Of a stretch of 64,000 nt of DNA, positions 18,883 through 30,117 are shown piece by piece. The position numbers and the translations under genes were made by a program. The number at the start of each line of letters is the position of its first letter. Positions within the stretch are counted from its first letter, which is position 1. The stretch lies in contig NZ_LODW01000011.1 of the NCBI RefSeq assembly GCF_002914525.1, forward strand, positions 180,106 through 244,105, in the 5' to 3' direction. The notes under the pieces are model-generated. The model did no database searches, had not been told where the DNA came from, and saw only the letters and a list, made by a program, of their open reading frames with translations. The DNA comes from Rhizobium hidalgonense (GTDB taxonomy: Bacteria > Pseudomonadota > Alphaproteobacteria > Rhizobiales > Rhizobiaceae).

Positions 18883-19758
18883 TCATCCGAAGCGGAAGGG
18901 CGCCAAGCCCTCCGCATCCACGTCGAAGGCGATGACCGTGCCCGCCTCGAAACGTCCGGTGCGGTCCGTCGACAGGCTGGTGACGAAGAGGGTCCGGAGA
19001 TCCGGCCCTCCGAAACACGGCATCGTCGGTGCTGGAACCGGCAGAATGTAGATCGCGACGATTTCGCCTTCGCTCGACATGCGGTTGAGGCGACCGGCAG
19101 AAACGCCGGCGCTCCAGTAGAAGCCGTCACGATCGATGGCCGCTCCGTCCGGCCGCCCGTCCTCTTCCGTGAAGCTGCGAAGCCGGCGTCCTTCGCCCAA
19201 ATCACCCGTATCTGGATCAAAGTCGAACGCCTGCAGGAAACATTGCCGGCTGTCGGAGTGATACATCCGCCGGGCGTCAGGCGACCAGGCAAGGCCGTTG
19301 GAGCTCGTCAATCCTGTTGCAACAGTCCGCGCGCTGCCATCTGCCCCCACGCGGTAAAGTGCGGCCTCAGCGGTCTGCGGCTTGGCTTCACTGATCGAAC
19401 CGATCCAGAAATATCCGTCAGGCCCAACTTTGCCGTCGTTGAGGCGGCCCTTGAAATCGCGCCCGACCGGATCGCACAAAAATTCGATATCACCGGAGAC
19501 GGGATCGAAGAGATGGACGCCCGTCTGCAGGCCGACGGCGATCCTGTGATCGCGGCAAAGCCCGAGACAGCCGATCGCGGCCGGCATGTTGAAGCGATCG
19601 ATCTGCCCTGAGGCCGAAAGCCGCACGAGCGCCGGCGCCAGAATATCGACCAGCCATAGGGTGCCGGTCTGATCGTCCCATACAGGTGATTCACCGACCG
19701 TCAGCGGTTGCTGGATCACGGAACGGACGTCCGGACGGATGATTTTAGGCGCCGTCAT
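18883..19758 (-). CDS. SMP-30/gluconolactonase-family lactonase
   Basis: A 291-residue six-bladed beta-propeller of the SMP-30/LRE family. The metal ligands are visible: Glu23 in GESPVWDD, Asn107 in RLNDGKVGPDG, Asn154 in SSNGLAWSPD and Asp204 in RPDGAAID. These enzymes hydrolyse sugar-acid lactones in the cytoplasm. The ATG overlaps the uronate-dehydrogenase-like gene's stop by four bases, so the lactone made by that enzyme is the obvious substrate. Confidence 0.9.
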   Translation of the reverse strand: MTAPKIIRPDVRSVIQQPLTVGESPVWDDQTGTLWLVDILAPALVRLSASGQIDRFNMPAAIGCLGLCRDHRIAVGLQTGVHLFDPVSGDIEFLCDPVGRDFKGRLNDGKVGPDGYFWIGSISEAKPQTAEAALYRVGADGSARTVATGLTSSNGLAWSPDARRMYHSDSRQCFLQAFDFDPDTGDLGEGRRLRSFTEEDGRPDGAAIDRDGFYWSAGVSAGRLNRMSSEGEIVAIYILPVPAPTMPCFGGPDLRTLFVTSLSTDRTGRFEAGTVIAFDVDAEGLAPFRFG

Positions 19759-20585
19759 TCGGCCGCCTCCAGGCTCTCGGCCAAACCTTCGGCGTCACGC
19801 ATGCGGATGGTGCCGTCGTGATTGATCTCGCAGAACCCGCCACCCTGGAACGCCCGCGCGACCGGCCCCTCGGATCCCTGTTCGATGCGGGCGTGATCGC
19901 GCGGCCGGTCCTCCGGCCGGTAGCCGAGCCTCGTCGCCAGATCATTGTCCCACCATTTCTCGTCGGTATCGGAAACGCCGTAGACGACCGTCGCGGCGAT
20001 CGACGGGTGGGACAGCCCGATCCGCACCAGTTGCGCCAGATCCCGCGCGCTGATCCAGATCGCAATCGATCGTTCGCTGTTGGGGTAGGTGCCGGCGTTG
20101 CCGATGCGGATGGAAAGGGAGCGAATGCCCGACGTGTCGTAGTAAAGCCCCGCCACCAGTTCGCCCCAGCATTTGGAAAGTCCGTAGGGACTGTCGGGAC
20201 GCATCGGATCGAGCGGTGATATGATTTCGCCGCGGGGATAGAAGCCGGTCGCATGGTTGCTCGATGCGTAGACGACCCGCTCGACCTTGTTGATCCGCGC
20301 CGCTTCGTAGAGATTGTAGGTTCCAAGCACATTTGCGTGCAGAATGGCGTTCATGTCGGTGCCGCTTGCGATACCCGCAAGATGAACGACGCCGTCGATA
20401 TCCTTCAGCGCGGTCGTTGCCTCATCGAGCTTGGCCAGGTCGGCCCGGATGAAAGTCTCGTTGTCGCCAAGCCCGGCAGGCTCCTGCAGATCGATCAGGC
20501 TGACGTGTTCGACATCAGCGCGAAGGAGCGGGCGCAGCAGCGTCCCGACACGTCCGGCAGCCCCCGTCACAGCGATCCGTTTCAT
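19755..20585 (-). CDS. udh: uronate dehydrogenase-like NAD-dependent SDR
   Basis: A 276-residue extended short-chain dehydrogenase. The NAD-binding motif is TGAAGRVG (7-14), the catalytic Ser-Tyr-Lys set is YASSNHATGFYP plus YGLSK (Tyr134, Lys138), and the C-terminal half has EKWWDNDLATRLGYRPED. The SSNH-x-x-G-[FY]YP and WWDN motifs are those of bacterial uronate dehydrogenases, which oxidise D-galacturonate or D-glucuronate to the aldarolactone. The frame is open further upstream, but GGGAGGAAGA before the ATG at 20585 fixes the start. It is the first enzyme gene of the leftward operon, 20 bases past the regulator. Confidence 0.8.
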   Translation of the reverse strand: MKRIAVTGAAGRVGTLLRPLLRADVEHVSLIDLQEPAGLGDNETFIRADLAKLDEATTALKDIDGVVHLAGIASGTDMNAILHANVLGTYNLYEAARINKVERVVYASSNHATGFYPRGEIISPLDPMRPDSPYGLSKCWGELVAGLYYDTSGIRSLSIRIGNAGTYPNSERSIAIWISARDLAQLVRIGLSHPSIAATVVYGVSDTDEKWWDNDLATRLGYRPEDRPRDHARIEQGSEGPVARAFQGGGFCEINHDGTIRMRDAEGLAESLEAAE

Positions 20586-20605
20586 CTTCTTCCTCCCATT
20601 CTCGC

Positions 20606-21319
20606 TCAAACGCCCTGGAACATGCGGGCGCGAGCATTCAGTATGTGTTTCTTCATCGCATCGTGCGCTTCGGTTTCCCGCCGCGCGAAGATCGCCTCCA
20701 CGATCACCGCGTGCTCGTCCTGGACGCTGCGGATCTGTTCCAGCGTCCGTTTCAGGCTCAAGCTTCGCGTCACGGAATGCCCGATCGCGAAATGCGGCCT
20801 GAACCATTCGCGTACGATGGTATGGAACTGGTTGCCGGTCGCCATGGCGATGGCATCATGCAGAACCTGATCCTCCTCGGCGCCGAGCTCTCCGTTGCGC
20901 AGACATTGCTCGATCGCAAGAAGCGCTGCCGTTATCCGCTCCCGGTCGTCCGGCTGCCAGTTTCGTGCGGCAAGCTCTGCGGCTTCTGCTTCGAGGCCGG
21001 CGCGGAATTCGAAGAACCGCTGGACATCGGCGAGCGATCCCACAGGCACCATTTTCAGCATCGACGAGTCAGGTCTTTGCCGGACATAGGAGCCGGAGCC
21101 CTTGCGCGACACCACCAGACCATCGGCCCTCAAGCGTTCGAGGGCTTCGCGCACGACGGGTCTCGAAGCGCCGAAATCGGCGGCGAGCTTCGTCTCCGAC
21201 GGCAGCCGCTCGTTCACCGGAAAATTGCCGTCGGCGATCATCCCCACGATCTTCTCGTAGATGATGTCGCTGAAACGCGTTGCGCCTCTCTTCGAAACGG
21301 CGTCGGCCGCGAATGTCAT
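20606..21319 (-). CDS. FadR-subfamily GntR regulator
   Basis: A 237-residue GntR regulator. The N-terminal winged helix (residues 12-80) has LPSETKLAADFGASRPVVRE and ALERLRADGLVVSRKGSGSY; the C-terminal FCD domain (about 95-225) has FRAGLEAEAAELAARNW and a metal-binding pattern with histidines in VLHDAIAMATGN and later helices. It is the first gene of the leftward operon and faces the rightward transporter operon. It probably responds to a sugar-acid intermediate and controls both. AAAAGGACG precedes the ATG. Confidence 0.88.
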   Translation of the reverse strand: MTFAADAVSKRGATRFSDIIYEKIVGMIADGNFPVNERLPSETKLAADFGASRPVVREALERLRADGLVVSRKGSGSYVRQRPDSSMLKMVPVGSLADVQRFFEFRAGLEAEAAELAARNWQPDDRERITAALLAIEQCLRNGELGAEEDQVLHDAIAMATGNQFHTIVREWFRPHFAIGHSVTRSLSLKRTLEQIRSVQDEHAVIVEAIFARRETEAHDAMKKHILNARARMFQGV

Positions 21320-21469
21320 TATCGTCCTTTTCTCTTAACGTCAGGCTGTTGCCTGCCAGCGACATGTCCATGACGGTGCACAGATTCTAATAGATTGACG
21401 CCTTCTGTGCGCTCTCGCCGTGTTTCCAGGGCGGATAATTCAAACTTCGATGCTGAATCGCTACAGAAG

Positions 21470-21502
21470 TTGTAATTATCTGTCAACTCTTGTAATCATC
21501 TG
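21470..21502 (+). promoter_or_regulatory. direct repeat in the divergent promoter, candidate GntR operator
   Basis: TTGTAATTATCTG at 21470-21482 recurs as TTGTAATCATCTG at 21490-21502: 12 of 13 identical, 20 bases apart, that is two helical turns. FadR-type operators often contain TNGTnnnACNA-like text. The pair lies about 110 bases before the rightward operon's first gene. The rest of 21320-21612 shows no gene. Confidence 0.45.
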
Positions 21503-21612
21503 GGATCGTGTCTATGGTTCGGTCCGGGCGCCGAGGAGGGCGCAGCGGCAGGTCGGGAGCCCGCCGCATCCGCCGGTTCAAAACTGCGCCGGCATAGAAA
21601 GGGAGGAACTCG

Positions 21613-23550
21613 ATGCCTAATGAAATACTGTCGCGCGGCGTTACCCGCCGCGCTGTGCTTGGCGGCATGGCCGGTGCAGCGGCGCTGTCCCTCGCGGGCC
21701 GCGCTTTCGCCGCGGGCGGAGAAGCGCCCGCACTTGCACAGCTGGTGAAAGATGGAAAACTGCCGCCGCTCGCCGAGCGCCTGCCGAAGAAGCCGATGGT
21801 CGTGACACCATACGAGAAAGTCGGGACCTATGGCGGCTCGCTGCGCCGCGGCCTTCGCGGTTCCTCCGACCATAACGGCATTCTGCGTATGGTCGGCAAT
21901 CAGAGCCTCGTGCGCTGGAATCTCGACTTTACCGCCGTGCAGCCCAATCTTGCCGAACGCTGGGAAGTCAGCGAGGACGCAACACAATTCACCTTCCACC
22001 TCATCGAGGGTGTGCGCTGGTCCGACGGTCATCCCTTTACATCAGACGACGTCGTTTTCGCGATCGAAGACTGCGTCAAGAACACCGAGCTTTACAGCGC
22101 GACACCCGCGCAGCTTGCTGTTGCCGGCAAACCGGTCACCGTCGAAAAGATCGACGATTATACCGTGAAGTTCACCTTTGCGGCGGCCAACGCGCTTTAT
22201 CTGGAAAACCTCGCCACTCCGCTCGGTCAGCATCCGACGCTCTTTCCGAAGCATTACTGCAGCCAGTTCCTGCCGAAATACAACCCCAACATCGAAGCCG
22301 ATGCGAAGAAGGCGGGCGTCACCAGTTGGACGGAGCTGTTCCGCAGCCGTTGCGGCGACATCGAGATCCCGACGCGATGGGGCAATGTCGACAAGCCGAC
22401 GCTCGATCCCTGGGTGGTCAAGGAGCCCTATGTCGGTGGCGCCACGCGTGTCGTGATGACGCGAAATCCTTATTTCTGGCAGGTCGATACCGAGGGCAAT
22501 CAGCTTCCCTATATCGATGAGATCAACTTCGGCGTCTCGCAGGACGTCGAATCGCTGATGCTGAACGTCATCTCGGGCAAGATCGACATCCAGGAGCGCC
22601 ATATCAGCGTGCTTGCCAACAAGCCGACGCTGTCCCAGAACATGCAGAAGGGCGATTATCGTTTGCTGACGCTTGTGCCTTCGGCCTCGCAGCAGTGCCA
22701 GATCTACTTCAATATCACCCACAAAGATCCTGCCATGCGCAAGATGTTTGCGGATAAATCGTTCCGGCAGGCGCTGTCGATCGGCATCAATCGCCCGGAG
22801 CTCATCGATATCGTCTATTTCGGGCAGAGCGAGCCCTATCAGGCCGGACCGCGTCCGACCCATCCCTGGTACAACGAGAAATATGCGCGCCAGTTCACCG
22901 AATATGACGCCGACAAAGCGGGCGCGATGCTCGATCAGGCCGGCTACAAGAAAGGCGGCGACGGGTTTCGCGTCCGACCGGACGGCCAGAAGGTCTTCTT
23001 CTCGATCGACGTCATTCCGACGCTCTATCCCGACCTCGTCGACGCGCTCGAACTGGTCAAGACGCATTGGGCCCAGATCGGCATCGACATGAAGGTCAAC
23101 ACCATCGAACGGGCGCTTTATTACACCCGCGGCGACGACAATGCCCATGATGCGCAGGTATGGCCGGGGCCTGGCGGTCTCGATCCGATGCTCGATCCGC
23201 GCGATTTCTTCGCCTTCCATCCGCAGGGTTCGCGTTACGCCATTCCGTGGACGCTGTGGTACACCTCCAACGGTGCACGCGGCGAAGAACCCCCGGAAAG
23301 CCAGAAGAAGCGCATGAAGCTTTTCGACGAGGCCCGTTCAACCGCCGATCTCGACAAGCGCGGTGCGGTCATGAAGCAGATCTTCGATATCGCCGCGGAG
23401 GAATTCGAGACCGTCGGGCTTTGCCTTGCCGTCGGCGGCTTCGGCATCATCCGCAACAACCTGCGCAATGTTCCCGAAAAAGAGCCGGACAGCTGGTCCT
23501 GGCCCAACCCGGGGCCTGCGCTGCCGCAGCAGTTCACCTTCACGAGCTAA
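21613..23550 (+). CDS. periplasmic solute-binding protein, family 5 (rightward transporter)
   Basis: A 645-residue family 5 binding protein, larger than most. The N-terminus carries a twin-arginine signal: TRRAVLGGMAGAAALSLAG with likely cleavage after RAFA. Family hallmarks are LAERWEVSEDATQFTFHLIE and GVRWSDGHPFTSDDVVFAIE. This large class, paired with permeases like the next two genes, is often used for sugar-acid or plant-derived oligosaccharide uptake rather than peptides. GGGAGGA precedes the ATG. It is the first gene of a six-gene operon. Confidence 0.9.
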   Translation: MPNEILSRGVTRRAVLGGMAGAAALSLAGRAFAAGGEAPALAQLVKDGKLPPLAERLPKKPMVVTPYEKVGTYGGSLRRGLRGSSDHNGILRMVGNQSLVRWNLDFTAVQPNLAERWEVSEDATQFTFHLIEGVRWSDGHPFTSDDVVFAIEDCVKNTELYSATPAQLAVAGKPVTVEKIDDYTVKFTFAAANALYLENLATPLGQHPTLFPKHYCSQFLPKYNPNIEADAKKAGVTSWTELFRSRCGDIEIPTRWGNVDKPTLDPWVVKEPYVGGATRVVMTRNPYFWQVDTEGNQLPYIDEINFGVSQDVESLMLNVISGKIDIQERHISVLANKPTLSQNMQKGDYRLLTLVPSASQQCQIYFNITHKDPAMRKMFADKSFRQALSIGINRPELIDIVYFGQSEPYQAGPRPTHPWYNEKYARQFTEYDADKAGAMLDQAGYKKGGDGFRVRPDGQKVFFSIDVIPTLYPDLVDALELVKTHWAQIGIDMKVNTIERALYYTRGDDNAHDAQVWPGPGGLDPMLDPRDFFAFHPQGSRYAIPWTLWYTSNGARGEEPPESQKKRMKLFDEARSTADLDKRGAVMKQIFDIAAEEFETVGLCLAVGGFGIIRNNLRNVPEKEPDSWSWPNPGPALPQQFTFTS

Positions 23551-23671
23551 TTTGGATCTCCGGCGCCGTGCCTGACGGTACGGCGGTTTCTTTCGGTTCG
23601 CCCTCCGAGATGCCTTGCCGGCCCTGACACCGGCAAGGCACGGAAGGCGGCGTTCAATGCAAGAGGCGCCC

Positions 23672-24658
23672 ATGCTGGTCTTCATCGCCAAACGCTTGCT
23701 GTGGATGATTCCATCGCTTTTTGCCGTCAGCTTCCTGGCTTTCGTGCTGATCCAGCTGCCGCCGGGCGACTATGTCACCACCTATATCGCGACGCTGGCA
23801 GCCTCCAACGAGATCGTCGATCAGAACACCGCGGCGCAATTGCGCGAGCGTTTCGGCCTCGACGATCCGATGCTCATCCAATATTTCAAATGGATATGGG
23901 GCATCCTCTCGCGCGGTGATTTCGGCATCTCTTTTGAATGGCAGCAGCCGGTCTCGGATCTGATCTGGGAGCGCATGGCGCTGACGCTTGTGCTGGCGCT
24001 GTCGACACTGATCGCCACCTGGGCGATCGCGCTGCCGATCGGCGTCTATTCCGCCGTGCGCAAATATTCGATCGGGGATTATTTCTTCACCGCCTTCACC
24101 TTCTTCGGCCTGGCCGTCCCGTCCTTTCTGCTGGCGCTGGTGCTGATGTATGTCGCGGCGGTCGAATTCGGACAGGATGTCGGCGGGCTGTTTTCGCCGG
24201 AATACGAGAATGCGTCGTGGAGCTTCGCCAAGATGGCCGATCTCTTCTCGCATCTCTGGCTTCCCGTCATTATTCTTGCCGTCTCGTCCACAGCAAGCCT
24301 CATCCGCGTCATGCGCGCGAACATGCTCGATGAACTGCCGAAGCCTTACGTGACCACCGCGCGGGCAAAAGGTCTGTCGGAATTCCGGCTGCTGATGAAA
24401 TACCCCATGATGATCGCGCTCAATCCGTTCATTTCGACCATTGCATGGCTGCTGCCCAACCTCATCTCCGGCTCGGTCGTCGTCGCCATCGTCCTGAACC
24501 TGCCGACAGCAGCACCCCTGTTGCTGCAGGCGCTGATGGCCCAGGATATGTATCTGGCGGGTGCCTTCGTTCTGCTGATCTGCGCGCTGACGCTGATAGG
24601 TTCTTTGATCAGCGATATCCTGCTTGCGCTGGTCGATCCCCGCATCCGGTTGGAATAG
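23672..24658 (+). CDS. Opp-type ABC transporter permease (OppB-like)
   Basis: A 328-residue permease. It opens MLVFIAKRLLWMIPSLFAVS, then has the periplasmic text DYVTTYIATLAASNE and LRERFGLDDPMLIQYFKWIW. The EAA loop is RVMRANMLDELPKPYVTTAR followed by AKGLSEFRLLMKYPM. AAGAGG before the ATG at 23672 and the usual N-terminus favour this start over the in-frame ATGs at 23615 and 23657. A 120-base gap after the binding-protein gene may hold an mRNA-processing or attenuation structure. Confidence 0.9.
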   Translation: MLVFIAKRLLWMIPSLFAVSFLAFVLIQLPPGDYVTTYIATLAASNEIVDQNTAAQLRERFGLDDPMLIQYFKWIWGILSRGDFGISFEWQQPVSDLIWERMALTLVLALSTLIATWAIALPIGVYSAVRKYSIGDYFFTAFTFFGLAVPSFLLALVLMYVAAVEFGQDVGGLFSPEYENASWSFAKMADLFSHLWLPVIILAVSSTASLIRVMRANMLDELPKPYVTTARAKGLSEFRLLMKYPMMIALNPFISTIAWLLPNLISGSVVVAIVLNLPTAAPLLLQALMAQDMYLAGAFVLLICALTLIGSLISDILLALVDPRIRLE

Positions 24659-24667
24659 GAGCCTCAT

Positions 24668-25789
24668 ATGGCTGACATTGCCGTTACAAATATCCCGCCG
24701 GATCGCGCCGCCGTCGCATCGCAATGGCAACTGATCTGGTGGGCTTTCCGCCGGCACCGGCTGGCCATGGTGGCGCTCGTCGTCACCCTATTGATGTACA
24801 TCGTTGCCCTGGTTCCCGGCTTCTTCGCCATCAACGACCCATATCTGCAAAATGCGCGGGCGACCTTTCACCCGCCACAGAAAGTGCATCTGATCGACAC
24901 GCAGAATGGGTTCTCCTTCGGCCCGCATTATTATCCGATGAAGCTCACCCGTGATCCGGAAACGCTGGCCGCCATCTTCAAGGAAGACACGACGAAGCGT
25001 GTAGACATCCAGTTCTTCGGGCGCGGCTATGAATATTCCGTGTTCGGCCTGTTCAACACAAACATTCACTTGATCGCCTCGCCCGACAAGACGACGCCGC
25101 TGCTTCTCTTCGGCGCCGACAGGCTTGGGCGCGACGTCTTCAGCCGAACGGTGCAGGGCTCGCAGGTTTCCCTGTCGATCGGTCTCCTCGGCGTCTTCCT
25201 GTCGTTGATGCTCGGCATCGTGATCGGCGGCATCTCGGGATATTACGGCGGCCGCATCGATTTCTTCATGCAGCGGCTGATCGATTTCGTGCTGTCGCTG
25301 CCGACGATCCCGATCTGGCTGGCAATGGCCGCAGCCCTGCCACAGGACTGGCCGGCGACGCTGCAATATATGATGATCACGATCATCCTGTCGCTGACTG
25401 GTTGGGCGCAGCTCGCCCGCGTTGTTCGCGGTCGTTTCCTGTCTCTGCGCACTGAGGAATTCGTGGCCGCCGCCAGGCTCGACGGCGTTCGCGAGGGACG
25501 CATCATCTTTCGCCATATGCTGCCGAGTTTCGCCAGCCATATCATCGCGTCCATCACGCTTGCCGTGCCGGCGATGATCCTTGCCGAAACCTCTCTTTCT
25601 TTCCTGGGGCTCGGGCTGCAGCCGCCAACCATTTCCTGGGGCGTTCTGCTGCGCGAGGCGCAGAACATTCGCTCGATTGCTACGGCGCCCTGGCTCTTCA
25701 TGCCGGGCTGCGCCGTCGTCGTCGCCGTGATGGCGCTCAACCTCCTCGGCGACGGCCTGCGCGATGCGGCTGATCCCTACAACAAATGA
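24668..25789 (+). CDS. Opp-type ABC transporter permease with large periplasmic insert (OppC-like)
   Basis: A 373-residue permease, about 70-80 longer than ordinary OppC. After the first membrane helix (residues 36-55) a loop of about 90 residues (NARATFHPPQKVHLIDTQNG through KRVDIQFFGRGYEYSVFGLF) precedes the conserved LLLFGADRLGRDVFSRTVQG. The EAA loop is FLSLRTEEFVAAARLDGVRE, and LSFLGLGLQPPTISWGVLL is the C-terminal signature. The insert is known in permeases paired with large family 5 binding proteins and may contact that protein. AGGAG precedes the ATG. Confidence 0.9.
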   Translation: MADIAVTNIPPDRAAVASQWQLIWWAFRRHRLAMVALVVTLLMYIVALVPGFFAINDPYLQNARATFHPPQKVHLIDTQNGFSFGPHYYPMKLTRDPETLAAIFKEDTTKRVDIQFFGRGYEYSVFGLFNTNIHLIASPDKTTPLLLFGADRLGRDVFSRTVQGSQVSLSIGLLGVFLSLMLGIVIGGISGYYGGRIDFFMQRLIDFVLSLPTIPIWLAMAAALPQDWPATLQYMMITIILSLTGWAQLARVVRGRFLSLRTEEFVAAARLDGVREGRIIFRHMLPSFASHIIASITLAVPAMILAETSLSFLGLGLQPPTISWGVLLREAQNIRSIATAPWLFMPGCAVVVAVMALNLLGDGLRDAADPYNK

Positions 25790-25796
25790 GGCCGGC

Positions 25797-27544
<1,748 letters not shown>

Positions 27545-27548
<4 letters not shown>

Positions 27549-28747
27549 AAATCACCGGAATTCGAACATTTCTCATGCAGGTCGGCCAGCCCGATCCGGC
27601 GAACTGGGCCGCCGACCAACGTGGTACCTCCAAGCAGTTTGGAGGCACCAGAAACTGGCTCTTCCTCAAGATCGATACCGACGAGGGCATCACCGGCATC
27701 GGCGAATGCTCGGGCTGGCCGCGTGTCATCGAGACGGCGATCCATGATCTTGCGCCGCTGCTCATCGGTGAAGATCCGGCTCATGTCGAGCGACTGTGGC
27801 AGAAGATGCATATCGCCATGATGGGCCACGGCATGCTCGGGACTGTCGGGGGCGGCGCGATGACCGGCATCGACATGGCGCTCTGGGACATCAAGGGCAA
27901 GGCGCTGGGCGTACCCGTCTGGACGCTGCTCGGCGGCAAGGTGCGCGACCGGATCCCGATCTATTCGCATGCCAATACGCCCGAGCGCGCGCTTGCCCTT
28001 AGGGAACGCGGCATCAAGGCGATCAAGTGCGGCGGGGTTGCAGATCCCGTTCGCAAGGTCGCAGCACTTCGCGATGCCGTCGGCGACGACATGGATATTG
28101 CCATCGATCTGCATGGGCCGCCATGGCTGACGCCTGCGGATGCCTGCCGCTTGGTGCGGGCGCTCGAACCCTATGAACTGATGTGGGTGGAAGATCCGAT
28201 CGCGCCGGAGAATATCGAGGGCTACCGGCGGATCCGCGATGCAGCTTATGTGCCGCTTGCGGCCGGCGAGCGCTCGGCAAACATTTTCGGCGAACGCGAG
28301 TTGATCGAAAAGGAACTGGTCGACGTGATCCAGCCGGATACCGGCCGGGCCGGCGGCATTACCCAGATGAAGAAGATCGCCGCCATGGCTGAAGCCCATC
28401 ATATCCAGATGGCGCCGCATTCGGGTTCGCTCGGACCGGTGGCGGAATATGCGGCCTTGCATCTGCTGGCTGCGATCCCGAACGGCCTCATTCTCGAGCG
28501 CCTCGACGACGACTGGGACGGCCGCCGCCAGACGATCGTGCCGCATCCGCAACAGGTCGACGGCTTGATCGCCGTTCCCGACGGCCCCGGGCTCGGCTGC
28601 GATATCGACGAGGCCTTCGTCGCGCGCTTCCCCAGCAGTGGCAACGTCTCCGTGCCGCAAGCCGCCGGCGCCTATAATCCCGGAACCGACAACGAGCACG
28701 TCTACGTGCAGACGCGCGTAGCCCGCCGCAGCTATTTCAATCGCTAG
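27545..28747 (+). CDS. enolase-superfamily sugar-acid dehydratase (galactonate-dehydratase-like)
   Basis: A 400-residue mandelate-racemase/muconate-lactonizing family protein. Metal ligands are Asp188 (in IDLHGPPW), Glu216 (WVEDP) and Glu242 (AAGER). Catalytic candidates are Lys158/Lys161 at the end of strand 2 (GIKAIKCGG), and the Asp265-His292 dyad (IQPDTGRAGG and MAPHSGS). The pattern RALEPYELMWVEDPIAPENI resembles the D-galactonate dehydratase group. It should dehydrate a sugar acid or aldarate to a 2-keto-3-deoxy acid; the exact substrate is open. It overlaps the ATPase gene by four bases. Confidence 0.87.
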
Positions 28748-28756
28748 AAGGACAGA

Positions 28757-29947
28757 ATGATGAAGATCGACCGCATGCGGGTTTTCATGACCCGCGACAA
28801 GGACCGTCCGCGCGTGATCGTCGCGCTCGATACCGATGACGGGTTGACGGGCTGGGGCGAATGCTACAATCACGGCCCCGACAAGGCGCTGCCGCCACTG
28901 CTCGATTATCTCTACGGATTTATATCAGGCCAGGACCCGACACGCGTCGAGTATCTCGTCAATCTGCTGATCCAGCAAAGCCGGTTCCCGCCGGGCGCGC
29001 TTGGCCTTGCCGCGATCTCCGCGCTCGACCATTGCCTGTGGGATCTCGCGGCCAAGGCGGCGAACGTCCCGGTTTACAAGCTGCTCGGCGGCGAAGTGCG
29101 CGACCGCATCAAGGTCTATGCCGGGGTCTATACCGCGCCCGATGCGCCGGCGGCCCGCGACGAATTCGATCGCCTGAAGGAGGGATGGGGTTTCTCCGCC
29201 TTCAAGCTCAGCCCCTGGCGGATCGACATGCATTCCAACCGCTGGGGCAATGTGGTCAAAGCCTCGGCGGATTATTTCCGTTCGCTGCGCGAAACGGTCA
29301 ACGATGAATACGAGATCGCTTTCGACGCCCACGCCAAGATCTTCGAGCCGGTCGCTGCACGCCAGCTCGGCAACGCGCTTGCCCCCTACGACCCGCTGTT
29401 TTTCGAGGAGCCGCTGCGCCCTGAGAATATCGAGGCCTGGGGTGACCTGAAACAGGGCCTCAACTGCACGCTGGCAACAGGGGAGTCGCTCTATAACAGA
29501 AACGAGTTCCTGCGGCTGCTGCAGGTCAAGGGCGCCGATCTGATCCAGCCGGATATCTGTGTCGTCGGCGGCATCAGCGAAATGCGCCGTATTGCCACGC
29601 TCGCCGAAGCCTTTTTCGTCGGCATCGCCCCGCACAATCCGATGGGCCCGCTTGCGACGGCCGTCAACGTTCATTTTTCGGCTGCGGCGCAGAATTTCCG
29701 CATCCTCGAATACCGGCTGCCGAAGGGGCAGGCCTATGTCTATGGCGGCAACGATATCGAGAAGCGGGAAGGGGAAACCCGCTACGTTGTCGATCCCTAT
29801 CTGCCGAAGGACGGCTATCTGGAATTGCGTCCGGATCGGCCCGGTTGGGGCGTCGAAATGGACGAGAAGGCGATGGAGGAGGAAGGCTATATCCACTGGC
29901 AGCGGCGCGTGCCCAAGCGGCCGGATGGTTCTTACGCCTTCGCTTAG
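28757..29947 (+). CDS. enolase-superfamily dehydratase/racemase (second)
   Basis: A 396-residue mandelate-racemase family protein, only distantly like its neighbour. Metal ligands are Asp190 (AFDAHAK), Glu217/218 (LFFEEPLRPENI) and Glu243 (ATGES); a His192 two residues after the Asp, and Asp266-His293 (IQPDICVVGG, IAPHNPMGP), are likely catalytic. The Lys in AFKLSPW is the probable strand-2 base. Its C-terminal 60 residues (KGQAYVYGGNDIEKREGE) are longer than usual. Last gene of the rightward operon, nine bases past the previous stop; two adjacent ATG codons compete as start. Confidence 0.87.
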   Translation: MMKIDRMRVFMTRDKDRPRVIVALDTDDGLTGWGECYNHGPDKALPPLLDYLYGFISGQDPTRVEYLVNLLIQQSRFPPGALGLAAISALDHCLWDLAAKAANVPVYKLLGGEVRDRIKVYAGVYTAPDAPAARDEFDRLKEGWGFSAFKLSPWRIDMHSNRWGNVVKASADYFRSLRETVNDEYEIAFDAHAKIFEPVAARQLGNALAPYDPLFFEEPLRPENIEAWGDLKQGLNCTLATGESLYNRNEFLRLLQVKGADLIQPDICVVGGISEMRRIATLAEAFFVGIAPHNPMGPLATAVNVHFSAAAQNFRILEYRLPKGQAYVYGGNDIEKREGETRYVVDPYLPKDGYLELRPDRPGWGVEMDEKAMEEEGYIHWQRRVPKRPDGSYAFA

Positions 29948-30010
29948 AGACCCGAAAACCGGGAGCTGACCACTGCCGCATGGGAGCGGCCGGTTCCCTT
30001 TATGTGCCGT

Positions 30011-30117
30011 CTAGAGCATTTCCCGTTTACTTCGAGTCACGAGAACGCTCTATCACTTTGTTATCCAGCAATTCCGGACGCAAAAGCCGCTGCGCACTTT
30101 TGCTGGAATTGCTCTAG
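30011..30117. repeat. Rhizobium-type intergenic mosaic repeat, long copy
   Basis: A 107-base element bounded by CTAGAGCA and its near complement TTGCTCTAG, with an inner block ending GCTGCGCACTTTTGCTGG. Its right third matches the element at 12561-12600. It lies between convergent genes, and its last bases supply the TAG stop of the flavin-reductase gene (30114-30116). Confidence 0.7.
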
